This document shows, piece by piece, positions 1 to 4,818 of a stretch of 8,547 nucleotides of DNA. The DNA is from CAYUUR01 sp964510235. GTDB taxonomy: Bacteria > Patescibacteriota > Saccharimonadia > Saccharimonadales > CAYUUR01. The notes beneath the pieces are model-generated. The model made no database searches. It saw only the letters and a list, made by a program, of their open reading frames with translations, and was not told the origin of the DNA. A program made the position numbers and the translations under genes. Positions within the stretch are counted from its first letter, which is position 1. Every line of letters starts with the position of its first letter. The stretch is from the NCBI GenBank assembly GCA_964510235.1, contig CAZEBF010000025.1, positions 1 through 8,547 of the forward strand, written 5' to 3'.

Positions 1-1047
1 GCACAACCTTACTACATGGTTGTTATTGGTAACGTAGCTACGGCTGGCGTGGCATCGGACGTTTTCGTTGGCTACGGTGCAAGCACCGGTAACGGCTTGT
101 ATGAGTTTTCTGGTGGCGGCTATGGTTCTGCTATTAGCACAACATATGCGCTTGGAGGCACATCCAACACTTCCCCACACCTCATCAGAGCTACGAATAA
201 TGGAGCTTCATCAACGGTTGTCATTGATGAAACGCCTGTGGCTTTTGGTACTGTAACTGGTTCCATCACGGTTCTTTCGTTGGGTGCTGGCAATAGTGGC
301 GTTTCCACTTTTGGATACAACCTAACTGGTGATATCCACACGGCACTGGTATTTTCATCAGACCCAAGTCTACAGCCTGAGTGGGAAGACTTTAAGACCT
401 ATGTCGAGTCCACAATAGCTATAGACATAACGCCGGCGCCAGTCGCACTGCAAGCACCGACACTACTTGACTCAGCACTATACTCACCGACCAATACATG
501 TACATCTGCTAGTATCTCCCCAGCCGCAAACTCATTACTAATAATCACCTGTGTAACGGGTGCTGCAGCAGGTACGTTTGGCTTCTCATCCACCACCCTC
601 ACAGGCATCCAATCAATGGGAATGATACAGCAGAGCAGTGGCAACGAGCGCGTTGGTGTTCTGTGGGCAAAGCTTGGCAGCTCGCCTGGTACTGGAACGG
701 TTACGATTAATGGCTTTGGAACTCCTGGCACAACCAGAGCAGCCATGCATGTAATGGAAGTAGTTGGCGCGCAGAGGATCAGACAAACTCAAATAGGCAC
801 AACTACATCTGCTAATCCATCTATCACACTTCCTTATACGCCACTGCCATCATCACTTGTTATCGGTGCAATCGGCTTGTACGGTGTGACTATCCCTCCT
901 GGCGCAAACTTCACGGAACTATCAGAAAGTAACACAAACCGAGCGTTACAAACCCAGTACGACCTCACTAACGCCACCTCAACTGTCGACTGGTCACTTG
1001 GCGCATCAACCCTATGTGCTATGGCGGCAATTGAGATAACAGACTAA
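1..1047 (+). CDS. LamG-like / beta-sandwich surface or tail-fibre protein, 3' part
   Basis: The frame is open from base 1, with codons for A-Q-P-Y-Y before the first ATG at 16. That ATG has no Shine-Dalgarno sequence, so the gene probably begins upstream and 348 residues are visible. The first ~145 residues are glycine-, serine- and threonine-rich beta-strand sequence. They end in GDIHTALVFS...LQPEWEDFKTYVEST, which resembles the last strand and closing helix of concanavalin A/LamG-like domains. After a short proline/alanine linker (ITPAPVALQAP) a second all-beta module of ~200 residues follows, with alternating hydrophobic strands such as NSLLIITCVTG and SSLVIGAIGLYG. No catalytic motif is visible. 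By its neighbours it is probably a binding or fibre subunit of the same locus. The LamG assignment is by eye and the second module is not a family I can name. No terminator is evident after the stop. Confidence 0.6.
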   Translation, partial: AQPYYMVVIGNVATAGVASDVFVGYGASTGNGLYEFSGGGYGSAISTTYALGGTSNTSPHLIRATNNGASSTVVIDETPVAFGTVTGSITVLSLGAGNSGVSTFGYNLTGDIHTALVFSSDPSLQPEWEDFKTYVESTIAIDITPAPVALQAPTLLDSALYSPTNTCTSASISPAANSLLIITCVTGAAAGTFGFSSTTLTGIQSMGMIQQSSGNERVGVLWAKLGSSPGTGTVTINGFGTPGTTRAAMHVMEVVGAQRIRQTQIGTTTSANPSITLPYTPLPSSLVIGAIGLYGVTIPPGANFTELSESNTNRALQTQYDLTNATSTVDWSLGASTLCAMAAIEITD

Positions 1048-1050
1048 CGT

Positions 1051-1069
1051 AAAAGGAGTTATGTGCTAG
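1051..1069 (+). other. strong SD followed by a two-codon ORF (ATG TGC TAG)
   Basis: AAAAGGAG at 1051-1058 lies 2 nt before ATG TGC TAG at 1061-1069. It is the best SD match in the left arm but leads to an immediate stop. The spacing is very tight, so it may be a relic of a removed gene start or chance. It sits in the 78-nt gap between the first gene and the 61-aa gene. Confidence 0.2.
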
Positions 1070-1073
1070 CCCC

Positions 1074-1102
1074 TTGCCCCTGTTTAAAGCTTATGTTAAT
1101 CT
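1074..1102 (+). promoter_or_regulatory. putative promoter for the 61-aa / tail-fibre operon
   Basis: A -35-like TTGCCC (1074-1079) and a -10-like TAATCT (1097-1102) are 17 nt apart. A TG at 1094-1095 gives an extended -10, TGTTAATCT. Transcription would begin near 1109 and leave a leader of about 17 nt carrying the SD GAGGG at 1114-1118, 7 nt before the ATG at 1126. The -10 matches the consensus at only three of six positions, so this is suggestive. It is the only plausible start signal between the first gene and the tightly packed genes that follow. Confidence 0.4.
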
Positions 1103-1125
1103 AGTATCAATATGAGGGAATATTA

Positions 1126-1311
1126 ATGCAAAGCAAACTACAAACTCTAATGAACGAAGAGATGACTCGCAAAGACTTCTTGCTAAGACTGGCTGGTATC
1201 GTACTTATAATTACTGGTATCACAGGCATGGCTCAAAAACTACGAGGAACTCAAGCCCAATCCAACGGCTACGGCGCATCAGCCTACGGTGGCAACAGCA
1301 GGACTAGATAG
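1126..1311 (+). CDS. small single-pass membrane protein, 61 aa
   Basis: The start is supported by GAGGG at 1114-1118, 7 nt upstream. The protein has a charged N-terminus (NEEMTRKDFL, residues 10-19), one hydrophobic stretch around residues 18-36 (LLRLAGIVLIITGITGMA), a basic KLRG after it, and a polar Gly/Tyr-rich tail with GYGASAYGG at residues 48-56. It has no signal-peptidase site and is not a classic twin-arginine signal. I recall similar short proteins (TRK-FL helix plus GYG-YGG tail) beside tail-fibre-like genes in CPR genomes, but cannot name a family. It is 3 nt upstream of the 221-aa gene, so the two are almost certainly cotranscribed. It may anchor or export the fibre proteins at the membrane; that role is inferred from position only. 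Confidence 0.75.
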   Translation: MQSKLQTLMNEEMTRKDFLLRLAGIVLIITGITGMAQKLRGTQAQSNGYGASAYGGNSRTR

Positions 1312-1314
1312 CCG

Positions 1315-1980
1315 ATGGCACGATTACCAATACCAGGATCTGATGACAACACATGGGGAGATGTACTCAATGAGTTTCTTAGTGTTGAGCACAATGATGA
1401 TGGTACTCAGAAGACTCTTGATATTGCCAAGGGTGGTACTGGAGCGACGGATACTGCTACAGCACTAAGCAACCTTGGTGTGGAAGCCGCGTCAACATCT
1501 ACACCTGGATTAGTAGAACTAGCGGAGAGCTCGGAGACGTCTACAGGGACAGCGACTGACCGGGCGATCACACCTGACAGTCTGGCTGGCTCGGTCTATG
1601 GTGTTGAAGTAATCGAGCTAATGGCATCAGATATGTCGACGGCAATAACTACCGGTGACGCCAAAGCCGGGTTTATGATACCGACGAAGCTGAACGGCTG
1701 GAACTTGATCCGGGCGCACGCCGGACTCCTCGCCGCACAGTCTTCATCCGGCACACCGACTGTGCAGGTTCGCCGAGTACGTTCCGAAACGCCAGTCGAC
1801 ATGCTTAGCACAAGCATCACGATCGACGTAAACGAGTGGACGTCACATACAGCAGCATCGGCAGTAGTAGACGGCTCGAATGACGATGTCGCCACTGGCG
1901 ACCTCATCTACATAGATGTGGACGTAGCTGGCACTGGGGCGAAGGGACTCATTATCGTGCTGGAGTTCCAGGCTCCATGA
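1315..1980 (+). CDS. phage tail-fibre-like protein, 221 aa
   Basis: The N-terminus MARLPIPGSDDNTWGDVLNE followed by FLSVEHNDDG (to residue 30) matches a motif often seen at the start of phage and CPR tail-fibre-like proteins. Next come two typical tail-fibre linker elements: AKGGTGATDTATALSNLG (38-55) and STSTPGLVELAESSET (60-75) with TDRAITPDSLA (81-91). Residues ~95-221 form a beta-rich domain with NGWNLIRAHAGL, TVQVRRVRS, DVATGDLIYIDVDV and a final GLIIVLEFQAP, resembling tail tip or receptor-binding domains of phages. There is no signal peptide. The start lies 3 nt after the previous stop with only AGGA at 1300-1303, 11 nt upstream, so translation is probably coupled. Its TGA overlaps the next ATG as ATGA. 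G+C rises from ~43% in the first third to 60-68% at 1681-1800, suggesting the C-terminal domain was exchanged. Confidence 0.8.
   Translation: MARLPIPGSDDNTWGDVLNEFLSVEHNDDGTQKTLDIAKGGTGATDTATALSNLGVEAASTSTPGLVELAESSETSTGTATDRAITPDSLAGSVYGVEVIELMASDMSTAITTGDAKAGFMIPTKLNGWNLIRAHAGLLAAQSSSGTPTVQVRRVRSETPVDMLSTSITIDVNEWTSHTAASAVVDGSNDDVATGDLIYIDVDVAGTGAKGLIIVLEFQAP
1961..1977 (+). promoter_or_regulatory. SD/start-sequestering hairpin, coupling element 1
   Basis: TGGAG (1961-1965) is complementary to CTCCA (1973-1977) across a 7-nt loop TTCCAGG. The 5' arm holds GGAG, the best SD for the gene at 1977 (11 nt spacing). The 3' arm ends on the A of that ATG. A ribosome finishing the 221-aa gene would melt the stem, so initiation at 1977 may require translation of the upstream gene. 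The AGG in the loop (4 nt from the ATG) could be an alternative SD. The stem is short, and the role is inferred. Confidence 0.4.
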
Positions 1981-2008
1981 TAATTGTTAATCCGTATATA
2001 CTTAATCA
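1961..2008 (+). repeat. junction direct repeat, copy 1 (48 nt)
   Basis: This segment matches 4240-4287 at 45 of 48 positions by hand alignment. The first 20 nt (end of the upstream ORF encoding EFQAP plus the overlapping ATGA) are identical. The three differences inside the repeat, and one just after it (CAA/CAG), are all third-codon-position changes that keep the peptide MIIVNPYILNQ unchanged. Confidence 0.9.
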
Positions 2009-4175
2009 AACCGTTCTATCTTTGATCGAAATTCTTCCACCCGCCTACGGGTACTCAACCGGCGACCCCGGCTGGACCGACTCTGACCTCGTGGACGGCG
2101 GGAACTTCACCCGCGTTGCGACCCGTTCGTCTATCGACCACAAGGCGGTAGGCATCGTTCCGGGGGAGGGGTTGGTGTACCCGCCGAGCCGGTTCTCGGC
2201 GTTCACATGGGACGGCATCACAACCGGATGTGACTACATAAATGTCACCTCGTCGTTCAAGTCGGCCGTCATGGCGTCACTTCGCATGGTGCTGACTTTC
2301 GATATCACAATGCCCGATTACTCACCGACCGGCCTATACGCTGCGGACAAGTCGACTCTGGCCTCGCAGGCGTACTTTTTCTCGGGTGGCAAGCGATGGG
2401 CGTTCGGTATCAACCAGGCCGGATACCTCTACGTGGAGCTAGATACTCAGAGTCAAGACGGTACATTCCAAAGCAACGCTTCCCCAGGGTTCACCAATGG
2501 TGCGCGCTGCACGGTGCAGGCCGACATTATCTACAACGCCTCAAACCCCGGCCACTTGAATGGGGTCAGCGTCACGTTCAGAACGGGATCAGATCGGGAC
2601 AACCTGACGGCGATCGGCACTCCAGTCAGTCTCGGAGGATACGAGGGTGGGTGGGGACACTCGCAAGACACCATCGCTGTCGGCGCAATTCACGGAGGCT
2701 ACTACAACATCCGCACGTACCAGTTCAAGGGAACCATTCACAACATGACGATCAGCGATGGCACGACCGAACTGGTTGCCGTCGACTACGAAAACATGGA
2801 TCAGCCGTACTCTTATGAGACTATCGAGTCAACGTGGGTCAACTACCGAACTCTGAGCGACCCGTTCGATCTCGGGCGGGCCTCGTCGGGCAGCCAGATG
2901 TTCTACACCGCTGCAGATGCCAACTGCTTCGGGCTCCCCACGGTCGGTGTCCCCCCGGGCAGCGGTGCTCGATACGTAATGACCGGCGCGCCGGGCATCG
3001 ATAACAACAACCCACAGTCGATCCCTGGTCCCGGGTTCGACTTCGATTCGTTCGTGTGGATCGGATGGGGTACCAAGACCTCTGCGTCAGGGACAGTCGT
3101 CCCTGGGCCGTACGCCGCCGACGGGAGTGGATACTACCCATTCGCCGGAGCCGAGTCAAACACCGGGATTACGTCGTGGGGCACCGGTGGGAACCGGGTA
3201 GCAAACGACCCAGCGTACCTCATCGACGCCGTGCTCGACGGAGACCCCCATCTCTGCGTGGCCGTGAGAAACGGGTTCCGTTGGGACCTCTACGTCGACG
3301 ACATGACGACCCCGTTTGCCGGGTACTTCGGACTCGGCACGATGGACTCGCTCATCACAAAGTTCTATGGACTCTACAATAGCAACGGAAACCTGTGGAC
3401 CTACTTCGGCGGGAACTACGAAGAGGACGTGAGAACGTCTCCCAACTGGCCTGCGTTCGAGGCCAAGGTGCGAACTCTCACCAGCGGAGCACTGCCCACT
3501 GTCCCCGTTGCACCGCCCGCACCTCCCCTATCCTACGATGACCTCGTTCTCACCCGAAACCCGCTCGTCTACGCACCTTTCGATGAAACCTCAGGATCAA
3601 CATTCCATGACCTGTCGTCCAACGCTTTGACGACAACGGGAATCGGGTCGCTCGCAACGGCGTCACCAGTCGCAGGTCCCAACGGTCGCACCGCCCAATC
3701 CACCGGCCTCGCCGCCGGTTCAGTGTGGTTCCAGAACGCCGTGCTCTCCGAGACGGTCGTCACTCTGGAGTGGTGGGCGCGCACCACGACGACCAACAGC
3801 GGATGGCTTGGATGGACATGGGGGCCGGGTCAGCCCGAGAATCTACAGATGGCAATTCTACTGAACTATACCCCCGGCGCCGGCACCGTCGCCTGGTCGC
3901 AATACAACACCTATTCGGTTCGCTCGTCAAACACTGTCCCAGTGAACGATGGCAATTGGCACCACTACGTGATGACAACGTCGCCGTACCCGTGGCCTGT
4001 GTTCATCGACGGAATGCCTAGCGGAGGAATGGGCGTAGGCGGTCACCCGGGAACGGTCATGAACACTGTCGGGTTCTTGGGCGATCCCGGGATAGAGTTC
4101 TGCTGCGTCGCCGCTTATGATACTGTCTTTACGTGGGAGGACGCGTATCAAAACTACACCGCGATGTATGAATAA
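1977..4175 (+). CDS. multi-LamG-domain adhesin / tail-tip protein, 732 aa
   Basis: The start overlaps the previous stop (ATGA) and the protein begins with MIIVNPYILNQ, shared with the gene at 4256. There is no signal peptide. Residues ~75-275 form a first LamG-like jelly roll (MASLRMVLTFDI...GTIHNMTISDG). Residues ~350-500 form a second, divergent beta domain (FDSFVWIGWG...WDLYVDDMTTPFAGY). A proline-rich linker (PTVPVAPPAPPLSYDD) lies near 505-522. Residues ~525-732 form the clearest LamG/concanavalin-like domain (VYAPFDETSGSTFHDLSSNA, TLEWWARTTT, DGNWHHYVMTTS, VFIDGMPSGG). Such domains bind glycans or surface proteins; the ligand here is unknown. G+C is 27% in the first 60 nt, then 72% at 2041-2100 and again 72% at 3661-3720, against about 37-43% in sampled native flanks. 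The body therefore looks like a recent acquisition from a high-G+C genome behind a native N-terminus. Confidence 0.8.
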   Translation: MIIVNPYILNQTVLSLIEILPPAYGYSTGDPGWTDSDLVDGGNFTRVATRSSIDHKAVGIVPGEGLVYPPSRFSAFTWDGITTGCDYINVTSSFKSAVMASLRMVLTFDITMPDYSPTGLYAADKSTLASQAYFFSGGKRWAFGINQAGYLYVELDTQSQDGTFQSNASPGFTNGARCTVQADIIYNASNPGHLNGVSVTFRTGSDRDNLTAIGTPVSLGGYEGGWGHSQDTIAVGAIHGGYYNIRTYQFKGTIHNMTISDGTTELVAVDYENMDQPYSYETIESTWVNYRTLSDPFDLGRASSGSQMFYTAADANCFGLPTVGVPPGSGARYVMTGAPGIDNNNPQSIPGPGFDFDSFVWIGWGTKTSASGTVVPGPYAADGSGYYPFAGAESNTGITSWGTGGNRVANDPAYLIDAVLDGDPHLCVAVRNGFRWDLYVDDMTTPFAGYFGLGTMDSLITKFYGLYNSNGNLWTYFGGNYEEDVRTSPNWPAFEAKVRTLTSGALPTVPVAPPAPPLSYDDLVLTRNPLVYAPFDETSGSTFHDLSSNALTTTGIGSLATASPVAGPNGRTAQSTGLAAGSVWFQNAVLSETVVTLEWWARTTTTNSGWLGWTWGPGQPENLQMAILLNYTPGAGTVAWSQYNTYSVRSSNTVPVNDGNWHHYVMTTSPYPWPVFIDGMPSGGMGVGGHPGTVMNTVGFLGDPGIEFCCVAAYDTVFTWEDAYQNYTAMYE

Positions 4176-4202
4176 GATGTTCAAAATAAATAGGATCATA
4201 TA

Positions 4203-4259
4203 ATGGCTCTTCGCTTTCCTACTTCAGCAGCGACGGAAATGGAGTTCCAGGCTCCATGA
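4203..4259 (+). CDS. 18-aa ORF: coupling leader or fused gene remnant
   Basis: The ORF encodes MALRFPTSAATEMEFQAP and has its own SD, AGGA at 4192-4195, 7 nt before the ATG. Its last five residues and stop context are identical to the end of the 221-aa gene, and its TGA overlaps the ATG at 4256 as ATGA. The start MALRFPTS resembles the first residues of phage tail-fibre proteins of the MALNFPSSP type (from memory). One reading is a deletion product, with the head of one tail-fibre gene joined to the tail of another. The other is a working short leader whose translation opens the hairpin before the discoidin gene. Both may be true. Confidence 0.45.
   Translation: MALRFPTSAATEMEFQAP
4240..4256 (+). 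promoter_or_regulatory. SD/start-sequestering hairpin, coupling element 2
   Basis: TGGAG (4240-4244) pairs with CTCCA (4252-4256) across TTCCAGG, exactly as in the first copy. Here A4239 and T4257 add a sixth pair. The SD GGAG and the first base of the discoidin start codon are in the stem. The ribosome that could open it would come from the 18-codon ORF at 4203. Confidence 0.4.
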
Positions 4260-4287
4260 TAATCGTTAACCCGTATATTCTTAATCA
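4240..4287 (+). repeat. junction direct repeat, copy 2 (48 nt)
   Basis: This is the second copy of the repeat at 1961-2008, with 45 of 48 positions identical. It covers the end of the 18-aa ORF and the first ten codons of the discoidin gene. The two copies are 2279 nt apart. Crossing over between them would delete the whole 732-aa gene yet keep both overlapping reading frames, joining the 221-aa gene directly to the discoidin gene. Confidence 0.9.
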
Positions 4288-4804
4288 GGGCACTCTTCTA
4301 AGTTATGTATCAAACGGTGATAGCAACGGATTATTCTACTATATAGGGACTAGTGCTCTCACGGTTGCTTGGATAAACCCGAGCACATCTGGCCAAATAA
4401 CCGCATCATCCAGCGGCAACTTCAACGCAAGTTACGAACCACCACGTGCAACTGACAGAACTGACGATTACCCCTGGCACTCCAACGGAGCTGCTTCTTG
4501 GATCAAGTTTGATCTAGAGCTGTATCGAATCAGAGTCGATGACTATACACTCAGGACCCGGACAGATTATCAGTACGGCACGTACTTGACGGACTGGATA
4601 CTGGAAGGCTCAAATGACGACTCGGACTGGACAGCAATCGACACTCGGAATGGGCAAACATACACACACTCCACAACTACACGTTATACTACAACGCCTA
4701 CGGTCGGCTACCGCTACCTTCGGATTAGGGACACCTCTGCCAACAGCCACATGGTAATTGGCGAGGTAGAGTTCTATGGATCACTGACTCTTAACAGCGA
4801 ATGA
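4256..4804 (+). CDS. discoidin (F5/8 type C)-like binding protein, 182 aa
   Basis: After the shared N-terminus MIIVNPYILNQ the protein is one galactose-binding-like beta-sandwich. The visible motifs are NGLFYYIGTSALTVAWINP (24-42), ASWIKFDLE (80-88), a DYTLRT strand (96-101), WILEGSNDDSDWTAIDTRNG (114-133), YRYLRIRDTS (152-161) and IGEVEFYG (168-175). WxLEGSND-W and YRYLRI are hallmarks of F5/8 type C/discoidin domains, which bind glycans or other surface ligands without catalysis. The NGLFYxIGT...WxNP opening and the YTLR strand recall the subtype found in HECT- and BTB-domain proteins of eukaryotes (from memory). There is no signal peptide. Its start overlaps the stop of the 18-aa ORF. It is the last gene of the + strand run and probably an alternative or additional binding tip to the 732-aa protein. 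Confidence 0.85.
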   Translation: MIIVNPYILNQGTLLSYVSNGDSNGLFYYIGTSALTVAWINPSTSGQITASSSGNFNASYEPPRATDRTDDYPWHSNGAASWIKFDLELYRIRVDDYTLRTRTDYQYGTYLTDWILEGSNDDSDWTAIDTRNGQTYTHSTTTRYTTTPTVGYRYLRIRDTSANSHMVIGEVEFYGSLTLNSE

Positions 4805-4818
4805 TACTAAGAGTATTA
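4802..4818. terminator. possible weak bidirectional hairpin between convergent genes
   Basis: ATACT (4804-4808) and AGTAT (4812-4816) form a 5-bp stem with a 3-nt AAG loop. A G-T and a T-A pair extend it over both stop codons. No T-run follows on either strand, so it is a poor intrinsic terminator. It is listed because nothing else separates the two converging operons, whose stops are 11 nt apart. Confidence 0.2.

Noticed and set aside
16..1047. First gene as a complete ORF from ATG 16
   Set aside because: The frame is open to base 1 and no SD precedes the ATG. The sequence starts in the middle of a beta domain, so it is treated as truncated by the window edge.
1066..1081. GCCCCTT/GCCCCTG 7-nt tandem near the promoter as an operator
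   Set aside because: Only two very short imperfect units, and no known regulator motif matches.
2839..3796. Long antisense and alternate-frame ORFs within the 732-aa gene
   Set aside because: High G+C removes stop codons. The proteins are arginine-rich and low-complexity with no recognisable motif, typical of shadows.
4177..4203. 8-codon ORF MFKINRII whose TAA overlaps the ATG at 4203
   Set aside because: Too short, no SD, and explained by chance in an A/T-rich spacer.
1..4804. Calling the left arm a prophage
   Set aside because: Only fibre-like and binding-domain proteins are visible. No integrase, terminase, capsid, lysis or attachment site is present in the window.
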